Part shown: piece by piece, positions 25,096-33,643 of the stretch
Layout of the letters: the number at the start of each line of letters is the position of its first letter
Position numbering within the stretch: the stretch's first letter is position 1
Assembly: GCF_030369675.1 (NCBI RefSeq)
Contig: NZ_CP128477.1
Span: 62,001-126,000 of the forward strand
Reading direction: 5' to 3'
Source of the DNA: Peteryoungia algae
GTDB lineage: Bacteria > Pseudomonadota > Alphaproteobacteria > Rhizobiales > Rhizobiaceae
Length of the DNA stretch: 64,000 nucleotides
The notes under the pieces: generated by a model
What the model saw: the letters and a program-made list of their open reading frames with translations, nothing else
Databases searched by the model: none
What the model was told of the DNA's origin: nothing
Translations under genes and position numbers: made by a program

Positions 25096-26811
25096 TCAGC
25101 GAAACAGCTGCATCAATGTCTCGCTGTTGCTGTTGGCGATAGACAGCGACTGCACGGCAATCTGTTGCTGGGTCTGCAGCGCCTTCAGGCGTGTGGAAAC
25201 CTCGTTCATGTCTGCATCGACAAGGCGGCCGACCCCGCTGTCGATGCTGTCGGAGAGCTTGTCTGCAAACTCTGCCTGCATCTCGATGCGCGTCTGCAGC
25301 GCGCCCAGCTGGCTGGCGCTGCTGATCGCCATCTTTTCCATGTGGTCGACACCCCTCAGATACTGGTCGATGGTTCGGACGTTCTGGGTGATGTCGACTT
25401 CCGCCAGATCGAAGTCCGGCGCATAGGGCGGGTTTGACTGGATGTTGCCAACATAGACACGCGCGGCAGGATTGCCGGCTTCCGGATAGACGGTCTGGTC
25501 GGCGGAAAAGCTGATCAAGTTGCCGCTTGCAACGGCCATCAGATTGCTCCCGATGGAGGCCTGGCTGATGACGGCAGCCAGGTCTGCTGCGCTGCCGATA
25601 TAGCCGTCGACCGTACCGAGTGCCGCATCAACGACCGCCCGGTTGATCGTGTAGGTCGTCGTGGCGCCGGGGCCGACCTGCACATCGAAATAGACCTCTG
25701 CCAGGGGGGATACCGTAAACGCCGTGGTGAACGAGATCGACGCTCCGGGATACATGTTGTCATGGTTCTGATCCGGCGCGTCCTCCAGACCCATGGCAAA
25801 ATTTGCCGGATAGGCGCCGCTGGCAAAGCTGGAGGCGACATTGGAGATCGTGATGCTGGATCCCGGATGGCCGGAAGTTTCCAGCGACCCGATCTCGAAA
25901 TGCGTGGTGGAACCGCCGCCGGAAAACAGGGACTCGTAAGCCGTCGCAGGAACACCATTGTCGGTGAAGGCACGTTCCAGCACGGCACGCAATTGTGCCG
26001 GACTGGCGACGATCCCGTCGGTGGTGCCGAGTGCGGCATCCACGAGAGCCTTGTCGATCGTCAGTGTATGGTCATTGCCCGTCGAATGGGTCCCGGAATC
26101 GACATTGATGTCGAAGGTGATGGTATCGCCCGCGGCAAACGTCACGCCACCGGTGAACTTGTGGCGCTCATGCCCCTGATGCGCGACGGAATTGACGCCG
26201 GTGCCGCGGAAGCCGCCGATATCGCCGACACTGTGGATCTGTTTCTGCAGGATGCCCCCACCGCCGCCTTCGTTCAGCATGCTGGACTGCTTCAGGTCGA
26301 TATCCATGGTCTTGACCTGGACATTGCCGCTCGCGTCGCGGACGAAGGAAGAGACCACGCTCGTCGTCATCGGCCCTTCTTCGAGGAGTGGCAGAGTGGA
26401 TTTTGTCTTCAGCAGGTTCTCGCCGCTGAAACTTGCCGATTCCACGATGGATTCGGCTTGCGCGTTCAGCTGCGAAAGCTCTTCCTGGATCTTCGCCCGG
26501 TCGACGCCTTGTTCCTTGGCCGCAACCAGTTTTGCCTTGAACTCCCCGAGGATGTCGGTGATGGCGGCCGTGCCGGCATAGGCGGTGTCGAGTTTGGCAG
26601 CGCCGAGGCCAAGCGCGTCGGATACGGCGGAAATTGCCATGTTGTCCGAGCGCATCGTGGTGGCTATCGACCAGTAGGCTGCATTGTCTGAGGCTGCTGC
26701 AACCCGCAGTCCGGAGGCTGCCTGCTGCTGTGAGACGGTCAGATTTGCGGCAACGCTCCGCAGTGTCTGGAGCGCAGCAATGGCGCCCAGATTCGTGTGA
26801 ATACTGGTCAT
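25096..26811 (-). CDS. Flagellin with large central insert
   Basis: A 571-residue flagellar filament protein. Residues 1-145 and about 480-571 are the conserved D0/D1 ends (MTSIHTNLGAIAALQTLR; IANSNSETLMQLFR). The middle is much longer than in flagellins of 320-400 residues and contains a duplicated unit at about 222-283 and 357-419; both have an FDxxV strand, then VDAALGTxDG and an alanine-rich AQLRAVL/ADLAAVI helix. It resembles DUF1522-type inserts. The start MTSIHTN is the family norm; the open frame continues upstream. No other flagellar genes are in the window, so it is a stand-alone locus. Confidence 0.93.
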   Translation of the reverse strand: MTSIHTNLGAIAALQTLRSVAANLTVSQQQAASGLRVAAASDNAAYWSIATTMRSDNMAISAVSDALGLGAAKLDTAYAGTAAITDILGEFKAKLVAAKEQGVDRAKIQEELSQLNAQAESIVESASFSGENLLKTKSTLPLLEEGPMTTSVVSSFVRDASGNVQVKTMDIDLKQSSMLNEGGGGGILQKQIHSVGDIGGFRGTGVNSVAHQGHERHKFTGGVTFAAGDTITFDINVDSGTHSTGNDHTLTIDKALVDAALGTTDGIVASPAQLRAVLERAFTDNGVPATAYESLFSGGGSTTHFEIGSLETSGHPGSSITISNVASSFASGAYPANFAMGLEDAPDQNHDNMYPGASISFTTAFTVSPLAEVYFDVQVGPGATTTYTINRAVVDAALGTVDGYIGSAADLAAVISQASIGSNLMAVASGNLISFSADQTVYPEAGNPAARVYVGNIQSNPPYAPDFDLAEVDITQNVRTIDQYLRGVDHMEKMAISSASQLGALQTRIEMQAEFADKLSDSIDSGVGRLVDADMNEVSTRLKALQTQQQIAVQSLSIANSNSETLMQLFR

Positions 26812-26840
26812 GAAAAAGACTCGCGGAGGGGGATGATGGC

Positions 26841-26855
26841 GACGCATCATGCGTC
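26841..26855 (-). promoter_or_regulatory. Dyad upstream of the flagellin gene
   Basis: GACGCA and TGCGTC are perfect arms around TCA, 30 bases before the flagellin start. It may be a regulator site or a 5' leader hairpin controlling flagellin translation. Confidence 0.45.
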
Positions 26856-27035
26856 AATAAGTGATATCTGTTTAAGGGCCTGCATGGTTAACGAAATGTA
26901 AATCGGCCAATGCGAGGTTTCATACTTTCATCATTGCAACCAAAAATGATCACCTTGCCAGCCGAGGCAATTCACCACATTTCTGCTGACGGTATCGTGC
27001 GTTAGCTATCGTTTCTGTCAATTGGAGTTCTCCCG

Positions 27036-28037
27036 ATGTCACTGCCCGCCACCATGCGCCACGTCGATTTTCCCGCCCATGGCGGCCCGGAGGTCATGAG
27101 CCTCATCAAGGGGCCACTGCCGAGCCCGCGCACCGGCGAAATTCTGGTGAAGGTGGCGGCTGCGGGCGTCAACCGGCCGGATGTCGCCCAGCGCCAGGGC
27201 GCCTATCCGCCGCCGAAGGATGCAAGCCCCATCCTGGGCCTTGAAATCGCTGGCGAGATCGTCGCACTGGGGGACGGCGTCACCGACTTCCAGATCGGCG
27301 ATCAGGTCTGCGCCCTGGCGAACGGCGGTGGCTACGCGGAATACTGTAGCGTGCCGGCCACCCAGGCCCTGCCATATCCCAAGGGCTATGACGCCGTGAA
27401 GGCAGCAGCCCTTCCCGAAACCTTCTTCACCGTCTGGGCCAATCTCTTCCAGATGGCGGGCCTCACCGAAGGCGAGACCGTGCTCATCCATGGTGGCTCC
27501 TCCGGCATCGGCACAACCGCGATCCAGCTCGCCAGGGCATTCGGCGCCACCGTCTACGCGACGGCCGGCTCGGCCGAAAAATGCGCCGCCTGCATGGATC
27601 TCGGCGCTGCCAGGGCGATCAACTACAAGGCCGAGGATTTCGTCGAGATCGTCCGCGAAGAAACCGGCGGCAAGGGCGTCGATGTGGTGCTCGACATGAT
27701 CGGCGCTGCCTATTTCGAGCGCAATCTTCAGGTTCTGGCGAAAGACGGCTGCCTCTCGATCATCGCCTTCCTGGGTGGTTCGACCGTCGAAAAAGCCAAT
27801 CTCTCACCCATCATGGTCAAGCGCCTGACGGTGACAGGCTCCACCATGCGCCCGCGCAGTCAGGAAGAAAAACGCGCTATCCGCGACGACCTGATGACGC
27901 AGGTCTGGCCCCGCCTGGAACGCGGGGATCTGGCTCCTGTCATCCATTCGGTGCTGCCGTTCGAGTCTGTCGTGGAGGCGCATCGGCTGATGGAAAGTTC
28001 GGCGCATATCGGCAAGATCGTGCTGAAGCTGGGGTGA
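27036..28037 (+). CDS. NAD(P)H quinone oxidoreductase, zinc-free MDR family
   Basis: A 333-residue medium-chain reductase of the quinone oxidoreductase/PIG3 type. N-terminal GroES-like domain ([21 protein letters not shown]), then a Rossmann fold with [18 protein letters not shown] near residues 148-165 and [16 protein letters not shown]. The cysteine/histidine zinc ligands of alcohol dehydrogenases are missing, as usual for this branch. GGAG precedes the ATG. Likely function is NADPH-dependent reduction of quinones or reactive carbonyls. Confidence 0.92.
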   Translation: MSLPATMRHVDFPAHGGPEVMSLIKGPLPSPRTGEILVKVAAAGVNRPDVAQRQGAYPPPKDASPILGLEIAGEIVALGDGVTDFQIGDQVCALANGGGYAEYCSVPATQALPYPKGYDAVKAAALPETFFTVWANLFQMAGLTEGETVLIHGGSSGIGTTAIQLARAFGATVYATAGSAEKCAACMDLGAARAINYKAEDFVEIVREETGGKGVDVVLDMIGAAYFERNLQVLAKDGCLSIIAFLGGSTVEKANLSPIMVKRLTVTGSTMRPRSQEEKRAIRDDLMTQVWPRLERGDLAPVIHSVLPFESVVEAHRLMESSAHIGKIVLKLG

Positions 28038-28116
28038 GGCTGCGGCGCACTTCGGGACATCTGGCGCTTCGCTCGCCTTGCAATCCATGGCCCAAAAGCG
28101 CCGACCGGGACCCTGG

Positions 28117-29283
28117 TCAGGCAACATACGAAAACTTGCTCAGGTCCAGCGCGGGTGAGATTTCGTGTTCGATGCCGCCGCCGCTTCGCTTTGCCCGGTA
28201 GGAGGCCCGGTCTGCGGTCGCCATCATGTGCTCCAGTTTCGCAGAGCCCGAAAGTGCCATCGTGTATCCCAGGCTGACGCCGATGGCGATCTCCTCACCG
28301 CCAATCCGATACGGCAGGCCGAGCACATCCAGGATCTTTCGCGCCAGGGTTTCAGCGTCTGCGGGATCCCTGATGTCGGGCTGCAGAATGACGAATTCGT
28401 CGCCGCCAATCCGCGCGGCAACAATAGGCGGATCCAGGGTCTCTTGCAGCCGCTTGGCGATACCTGCGAGCAAAGCGTCGCCGACCGCATGACCAAAGCG
28501 ATCATTGACGCCCTTGAAGCCGTCAAGGTCGAAGAGATGGATGCAGGTGAGCATATCGTCAGTGCATTCGAGGCTCGAATAGGCCTCGATCAACGCCGTT
28601 CTGTTGCGTAGCCCTGTCAGCGGGTCACGGCGTGCCTGCCGTTCCATATCCAGACGCAGGCACATTTGTCTCGTCGTGTGGCGGTAGACGTGCAGGACGC
28701 TCTGCATCGCAGCGAACAGGAAGAGCACGCACATCATGCCCAGGATCCAGTGGACCGTATCGCCATACAACAAGACCGAGATTGTCGTCGGCAGGCCTGC
28801 AATCAAGATCGCGGTTGCCGCGATGAACGGCCGGACGGATATCCTGACCGCCACCCCGGCAGAGTATCCATAGATCAGTGCTGCAGCGAGGAGGTGGACT
28901 GACAGATCCCGGTAGGAGAAGGCGGAGGTGGTGATTGTCCCCACGCAGCCCGCAATGAGAAAGATGAGAAGTCCGTGGGCCGCCTGCCAGCGGGCGGCAT
29001 CCGCAACCGTCACGGACTGCCTCGCGTCTGCGTGCCGATGGGCGAGGGTCACGGCGATTTTGGCCAGCGAGGCAATGGCCCCGATGATCGTGGCAATCAG
29101 CAGCGGCGTGCTTCCAAGGCTCTCATAGGCGAACAGGCCGACGGCGAGAATGGTCACGGCCATGATTGTCGTCGGGGTCAGTGTCGAGTTGAGCTCCGAC
29201 ACCAGCATCTTGAACACATCGTCGGTCTCTCTGTAGCGCACACCGAACCCTTTATTCAGACCGTCGGCCCGGTAGAGGGCCAT
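28117..29283 (-). CDS. Membrane-bound diguanylate cyclase
   Basis: A 388-residue protein with six hydrophobic segments in residues 35-200 and a C-terminal GGDEF domain (about 215-375): DPLTGLRNRTALIE, FDLDGFKGVNDRFGHAVGD and ARIGGDEFVIL, an intact active site that should make c-di-GMP from two GTP. GGGA lies just before the ATG. The N-terminal membrane region presumably senses an unknown signal. Converges with the quinone oxidoreductase gene. Confidence 0.93.
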   Translation of the reverse strand: MALYRADGLNKGFGVRYRETDDVFKMLVSELNSTLTPTTIMAVTILAVGLFAYESLGSTPLLIATIIGAIASLAKIAVTLAHRHADARQSVTVADAARWQAAHGLLIFLIAGCVGTITTSAFSYRDLSVHLLAAALIYGYSAGVAVRISVRPFIAATAILIAGLPTTISVLLYGDTVHWILGMMCVLFLFAAMQSVLHVYRHTTRQMCLRLDMERQARRDPLTGLRNRTALIEAYSSLECTDDMLTCIHLFDLDGFKGVNDRFGHAVGDALLAGIAKRLQETLDPPIVAARIGGDEFVILQPDIRDPADAETLARKILDVLGLPYRIGGEEIAIGVSLGYTMALSGSAKLEHMMATADRASYRAKRSGGGIEHEISPALDLSKFSYVA

Positions 29284-29630
29284 TGTTCCCTCAAGAGTGA
29301 AAGGCGGAGCTTAAGATTCCGTCAGGCCCACCCCTAAAATCTGGCCGGCGAGCCGGGCTGTCGCTGGGGCTATCGGTGACAGCGCAGGAAGGTGTCGGTG
29401 CGAACCTGCCGGATGGCAGGCCGATTGAGCATGCCTTGCCCCGCGTTTTCCAGGCGTCGTGGCGGAAAAGCGGTGACCTCGATGGAACGGCATCAGGGCC
29501 GCAGGCGTCTAGGAAGAGCGATGATGCGTTCCCTCGCATTGTCTTGAGCGTCAGGACATCAAACGTCGGGCCATCCCTTGGTGGTGGTCGGTGGGGCATC
29601 TGGGACGCCGAATGTGAAAGGAACTTCTAT
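29284..29630. other. Intergenic region without a supported gene
   Basis: This 347-base stretch separates the divergent diguanylate cyclase and proteasome-like genes. The plus-strand frame is open from 29376 into the next gene, but the sequence before 29631 is low in recognisable content and has no ribosome binding site. I see no clear hairpin or operator. Confidence 0.5.
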
Positions 29631-30326
29631 ATGACCGTCGTGCTTGCCACCGTTTGCCAGGATGGCGTCGTTCTCGGCTCGGACTCCCAGATCACCGACA
29701 AGGGGAGAGGCATGACCTATCCCGCCGAGAAGCTTCATCCCCTTGGAGAATCGGCGGCCTGGGGTGGCAGTGGTGCGCGATCCGTGCTGACCGATGTGAA
29801 ACGCTGCTTCAATGATAACAGCGCATCCATTCTGGAGGCACCCGACATTGGCCGTGCGCTGCAGGCGCAGGTTCTCCCGATCCTGCGCCACCATTACGAC
29901 ACCTTCATTCCCGACGTGCCGGGCGAGGAAGGCGGCGGCACGCCATCGGCCTATGTGATGGCCGCCGGATGGCGGGAGGGCGAACCCTGGATCATCGAGA
30001 TAACTCCCTCGGGCATGATCGGCCACTATGCCGATATCGGTTTTCACGCGATTGGCAGCGGTGCGGCCATGGCCCAGCAGGCGGGGTCGCTCTTGTCCCA
30101 CTTCCACCTGAGCGAGCGGTCGACGCGTTTTGGCTGCGCGGCGGTGTTGCGGGTCCTGCAGGCGCTCGATCTCACCTCGGCCAGCGTCGGCAAGCCGTTC
30201 AGCCTGTGTCGGATCGATGCCGAGGGCGCCCATCACCTCAGCGACGAGGAGATCGAGGAACTCAGCGGTATCGTGGGCCGATGGGAGGAGGCCGAGCAGG
30301 CCATCATCGGCGACATCTTCGACTGA
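29631..30326 (+). CDS. Proteasome-like Ntn hydrolase (beta-subunit fold)
   Basis: A 231-residue protein whose N-terminus reads M-TVVLATVCQDGVVLGSDSQ. After removal of Met, Thr1 is followed by Asp at position 17 (GSDSQ) and Lys at 33 (YPAEKLH), the exact spacing of the proteasome/HslV catalytic Thr1-Asp17-Lys33, with the beta-fold GGSG turn afterwards. AAAGGAA lies 8 bases before this ATG; starting at 29376 would bury Thr1. It resembles neither HslV nor Anbu closely by eye. No ATPase, ATP-grasp or transglutaminase gene is adjacent. A self-activated peptidase is inferred; partners are unknown. Confidence 0.72.
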   Translation: MTVVLATVCQDGVVLGSDSQITDKGRGMTYPAEKLHPLGESAAWGGSGARSVLTDVKRCFNDNSASILEAPDIGRALQAQVLPILRHHYDTFIPDVPGEEGGGTPSAYVMAAGWREGEPWIIEITPSGMIGHYADIGFHAIGSGAAMAQQAGSLLSHFHLSERSTRFGCAAVLRVLQALDLTSASVGKPFSLCRIDAEGAHHLSDEEIEELSGIVGRWEEAEQAIIGDIFD

Positions 30327-30553
30327 TCAGGCCGGCACGGAACGCTCCTGGCCGACGCCTTTGGAAATGCTCCCTGCAGCGCATGGACCCGAAAAGATCC
30401 GATCCGGCTCGGTACTAGACGTCAGTCAGGGCCGCCACGGCACCCGAAGAGCGCCAAGTGATGCAGCCGGTACCTGCCCCTGCATCAGGACTGAGGCCGA
30501 CTGTCGCTCCGGGCTTTCGGATCGGAGCGCCGACCAGAAACCCGTCCCCCCCG

Positions 30554-31579
30554 TCAAGACACTGTGACCGGCTTCGACCGCAGCATGCTGGCCGTAGCCG
30601 GGTCGGCGCGCCGACAGAGGCGGGGCGGCAGTCCTTTCATGATCAGTTCGGCATCGACGACCGCCATCGAACCCAGGGCATAAAAGGCGTCCCGTGTCCC
30701 GCCCGTCCTGTGCGCGGACAGCAGAATGCCGGAGGTTTTGCGCACGGGATCGTCTGCGGCGACGGGCTCCTCCGGAAACACGTCCGTTGCCACCTTGATA
30801 TGGCCGGATTGCGCAGCCTCGATCATCGCCGGGAAGTCGACGACGGCAGCCCGGCTCATCAGCAGAAACGCCGCACCCGGCTTCATCAGGGCGAATTCCC
30901 GTTTTCCGACGAAGCCCTCGTTTTCGCTGGTGACGCTCGCAAATACACAAACCACCCGGCTTTCGCTGAGCACGTCGTCGAGCGTAGTCGGCTCGCAATC
31001 CTGGCGTTCGATAATCTCCTTGGGAAGCCAGGGGTCAAAAACGCGGACCTTGTTTCTGAACGGGCGAATGAGGTCCCGAAACTCCCGGCCGAGATCGCCG
31101 AAACCGATGATTCCGACGGGTGCGCCTGAGAAACGGAAGGTGTTCGCATTGCCCTCCAGACCATAGCGCTCGACACCCTGACGAAAATCGCGATCCGCCG
31201 CGGTGATCCCCCGGGCAAGATCGAGCGCCATGGCAAGGGCCGCCTCCGCCACCGGAGAGGCGAAGGCCGAGGCCGGCGTGATCACCCAGATCCCGCGCTC
31301 GACGCAGGCCTGATAGTCGATATTCGGCAGGAAGTTCGATTCGACATTGATGATCGCCTTCAGCTTGGGCGCCTTGTCCAGACGTTCCCTCGGCATGTCG
31401 GTCTGGCCGAAGATCAACACCGTCTCGGGAAGAAGTCGCTCGACGTCTTCGGCAGGCATTGCCCGGTCTTCCGAGACGATGACCTCGCCCAGCGCCTCAA
31501 GCCGCGCTCTGACCGAAGGCTCCATGATCAGTTCGAGTGTCCTGGGCAATGGATCGACCAGAATGATGTTGCGGCCCAA
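30554..31579 (-). CDS. D-isomer-specific 2-hydroxyacid dehydrogenase family protein
   Basis: A 341-residue NAD(P)-dependent dehydrogenase. The Rossmann segment VGIIGFGDLGREFRDLI lies near residues 155-170, the catalytic Arg in MSRAAVVD, the Glu in VFPEEPV and the His in SAHRTGGTRDAF. The best start is a TTG at 31579 with GGGAGGA 6 bases upstream. Substrate is not predictable; relatives include phosphoglycerate, glyoxylate and hydroxypyruvate reductases. It may form a short operon with the small gene at 31625-31930, which lies upstream on the same strand. Confidence 0.88.
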   Translation of the reverse strand: MGRNIILVDPLPRTLELIMEPSVRARLEALGEVIVSEDRAMPAEDVERLLPETVLIFGQTDMPRERLDKAPKLKAIINVESNFLPNIDYQACVERGIWVITPASAFASPVAEAALAMALDLARGITAADRDFRQGVERYGLEGNANTFRFSGAPVGIIGFGDLGREFRDLIRPFRNKVRVFDPWLPKEIIERQDCEPTTLDDVLSESRVVCVFASVTSENEGFVGKREFALMKPGAAFLLMSRAAVVDFPAMIEAAQSGHIKVATDVFPEEPVAADDPVRKTSGILLSAHRTGGTRDAFYALGSMAVVDAELIMKGLPPRLCRRADPATASMLRSKPVTVS

Positions 31580-31624
31580 TGTTTCCTCCCTTGAAACCCG
31601 CGTAAGACACGCGGGAGCGCCTGC

Positions 31625-31930
31625 TCAAATCCCCGAGCCGTCCAGCTCCTTTTCGTCCTTCCCCTCCCAGGCCGGCGGCCGGACCATCGCATCCAGGTTG
31701 ACCCCCGGAAGCGGCATCCAGCATTTCAGCTCCGGCTCCGCATAGGCAACGATCAGGCCAGGCGTCGAGTCCGACGAGCGCCAGCCATCGGCTCCGAAGC
31801 GGTCCCCGTTCGACCAATAGACGAGATCGACCGCGCCAGGCCCCTGTTCGGAGGCGCGGATGGTCACGAGGATACGGCTGCCGTCTTTCGGCGCCGTGCG
31901 CATGTTTCGCCAGCGGTTGGTTTCTTCCAT
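31625..31930 (-). CDS. Small DUF551-like protein
   Basis: A 101-residue protein with the pattern W-x-x-M-x-T-A-P-K-D-G-S-x-I-L near the N-terminus, then YWSNGDRFGADGWRSS and a late CWMPLP, which recalls short tryptophan-rich DUF551 proteins. Function unknown. The ATG has GGGAGGAG 8 bases upstream. It is 45 bases upstream of the hydroxyacid dehydrogenase start. Confidence 0.72.
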   Translation of the reverse strand: MEETNRWRNMRTAPKDGSRILVTIRASEQGPGAVDLVYWSNGDRFGADGWRSSDSTPGLIVAYAEPELKCWMPLPGVNLDAMVRPPAWEGKDEKELDGSGI

Positions 31931-32126
31931 GTTGTAACTCCTCCCATTGCGGAGGCGAGTGTCACCGCCGGAGCAGGGACGGTCAATATAAATTGGCGAT
32001 TGGATCAGCGCTGAGCGCTTGGCGACGGGTTCACACCATCTTTTTTCAGGCCTGTTTCATGCCATAGGATATGGCATGTCTGCCGAAACCCTGAACGAAC
32101 CCGCACTGCGACAAGGAATGATCCTC

Positions 32127-32495
32127 ATGCCCAAAAGCCCTGTCACGTGTGAAGTTCGCTATCACCTCGATCTGGAGCGCATCGCGGAATTCGAGGCCTA
32201 TGCCCGCATCTGGATCAAACTGATCGAACGTCACGGCGGCACGCACCATGGCTATTTCATGCCGCGAGAAATGCCGCAGGATGCCAAGGTGAGCTTTCAA
32301 GGCTTGGGGAGCGAGGGGGCGGCCGACATGGCGATCGCGCTGTTCACCTTCGCGGATGACGAAGCCTATGCGCGCTATCGGGAGCAGGTGGCAAAAGATC
32401 CGGATGGCGTGGCCGCGAACGCACGGTTCGGCGACGATCCACCGTTTCGCAGCTATGAGCGCGTTTTTCTGACGCCTCTAGCGACCGCAGTCTGA
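32127..32495 (+). CDS. NIPSNAP family protein
   Basis: A 122-residue protein with the dimeric alpha/beta-barrel NIPSNAP pattern: VTCEVRYHLDLERIAEFEAYARIW, then RHGGTHHGYFMPRE and a second strand set MAIALFTFADDEAYARY. The family's role is not settled. ATG 32127 has AGGA 10 bases upstream, and its N-terminus fits the family; ATGs at 32076 and 32118 are alternatives. It stands alone. Confidence 0.82.
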   Translation: MPKSPVTCEVRYHLDLERIAEFEAYARIWIKLIERHGGTHHGYFMPREMPQDAKVSFQGLGSEGAADMAIALFTFADDEAYARYREQVAKDPDGVAANARFGDDPPFRSYERVFLTPLATAV

Positions 32496-32643
32496 TCTCG
32501 TCACCGGCGCGCGAATTGTGGACGAAACCTGCCGCAATGCAACACAATTATCCCAACAAAACGTCACACAATGTGCCTTGTCGAATCCGCGAACGCACCC
32601 TACCTTTCAATCATCGGCAACGTAACGAAAGGAAGGTGATCCA

Positions 32644-32718
32644 ATGTCTAATGAGATTTCGGTCTGCGTGTGTGACTTTGGAAAGGGTGCGGTTTTGACG
32701 GGGCAGCCCTCGGCCTGA
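32644..32718 (+). CDS. Putative 24-residue small ORF in a structured transcript
   Basis: ATG at 32644, stop at 32716, product MSNEISVCVCDFGKGAVLTG plus QPSA. The preceding AAAGGAAGGTGATCC is almost the full complement of the 16S rRNA 3' end (AAAGGAGGTGATCC with one extra A), an unusually long ribosome binding site for so short an ORF. A hairpin and a strong terminator follow within 85 bases. It could be a leader peptide, a dual-function sRNA ORF or a small protein with a CxC motif. I do not recognise a family. Confidence 0.45.
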   Translation: MSNEISVCVCDFGKGAVLTGQPSA

Positions 32719-32777
32719 TCCAGCCTTCCTTCGGATGGTTTTCCATCCGGGTCCAGACAAAGGACTAAAACTCATGG

Positions 32778-32803
32778 GAGCCACCCTCGCGGGTGGCTCT
32801 TTT
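32778..32803 (+). terminator. Intrinsic terminator
   Basis: Nine-bp perfect stem GAGCCACCC/GGGTGGCTC around a TCGC tetraloop, followed by TTTT. Confidence 0.88.
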
Positions 32804-32836
32804 GATTCAAGGGTTTTGCATCGAGGGCAGGATGCC

Positions 32837-33571
32837 CTAGGGTCCGACCGTCCCGAAGCCCGGCACCTTGATGCCCGGCCGGGCGAAATCCACGCCCGCC
32901 ACGAGACCGAGGAAATTCACCTCCAGCCCGCTGCGCACCCCGACCGACAGTCCGGCGAGCCCGCCGAGGCTCAAGTGCAGGTCGCGTCCATCCTTGTCGA
33001 GATGATAGAAGGCCCCGCCGGCCAGATAGTCGCGGCCCACGGCATCGGCCGGCAGCACGGCGCCCAGTTCCGGCACTTCGCGCAACACATGCGCGACGAA
33101 GGTGTTGGAGTTCGGCCCCGGATAGATCCGGTAGCCTCCAGGCTGGCCATACTGATAGCCGCCGATCGCAGCCTCCACCATCGGGATCAGACGCTTCGCC
33201 TCTTCGCCCTTCACCTCCGCCACCAGTCGCGGCGGGTTGGAATACCAGAAGGCATCGGGTGCCCGGTGGTTGCGGCGGATAGGGGAGCCCCATCCCACCT
33301 TGTCATAGCGCTGATAGGCGCCGTTCTCCTCCTTGGTGACGATCCAGGCATGGCTGGCAATCGCGCCCTTCAATCCGCCCGTCATGGCGGAAAAGACATA
33401 GATCGCAGCTTCCGGGCTCTCTTCAGCCGTCGGCAACAGGCCCGACGAGCCCCATTTTGCCGCACTCCAGCCGTCGGGATGGTCCCGGGTCGCCCAGAGC
33501 CCGGCGGAAACCAGGGTCGGCAGCACGAAGACGAGCAGGATGACGGAGATGATGCGCAGCAGAAATTTCAA
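32837..33571 (-). CDS. DUF3750 family protein
   Basis: A 244-residue protein with an N-terminal signal anchor (MKFLLRIISVILLVFVLPTL). The body has SHAWIVTKEENGAY, PGPNSNTFVAHVLREVP and FYHLDKDGRDLHLS, typical of DUF3750, an exported family with NlpC/P60-like His and Asn/Cys-position motifs in my reading. The start is TTG at 33571; no ATG gives an intact hydrophobic N-terminus. It diverges from the asparaginase gene. Function unknown. Confidence 0.82.
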   Translation of the reverse strand: MKFLLRIISVILLVFVLPTLVSAGLWATRDHPDGWSAAKWGSSGLLPTAEESPEAAIYVFSAMTGGLKGAIASHAWIVTKEENGAYQRYDKVGWGSPIRRNHRAPDAFWYSNPPRLVAEVKGEEAKRLIPMVEAAIGGYQYGQPGGYRIYPGPNSNTFVAHVLREVPELGAVLPADAVGRDYLAGGAFYHLDKDGRDLHLSLGGLAGLSVGVRSGLEVNFLGLVAGVDFARPGIKVPGFGTVGP

Positions 33572-33643
33572 TCCGGACCTCGAACGGGATGGAGATGCAT
33601 GCTTTAAGAAGCATCAGACAATATTGGCATTTTGAGGCAGATC

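Larger units (their letters stand above)
32600..32803 (+). ncRNA. Candidate small transcript with terminator
   Basis: The 341-base gap 32496-32836 holds the small ORF, a hairpin CGGATGG/CCATCCG (32732-32749, loop TTTT) and a strong intrinsic terminator GAGCCACCC (32778-32786)/GGGTGGCTC (32791-32799) followed by TTTT. No plus-strand gene follows, because the next gene is convergent, so the terminator must end either the NIPSNAP transcript or a separate small RNA. The 5' end given is a guess. Confidence 0.5.
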
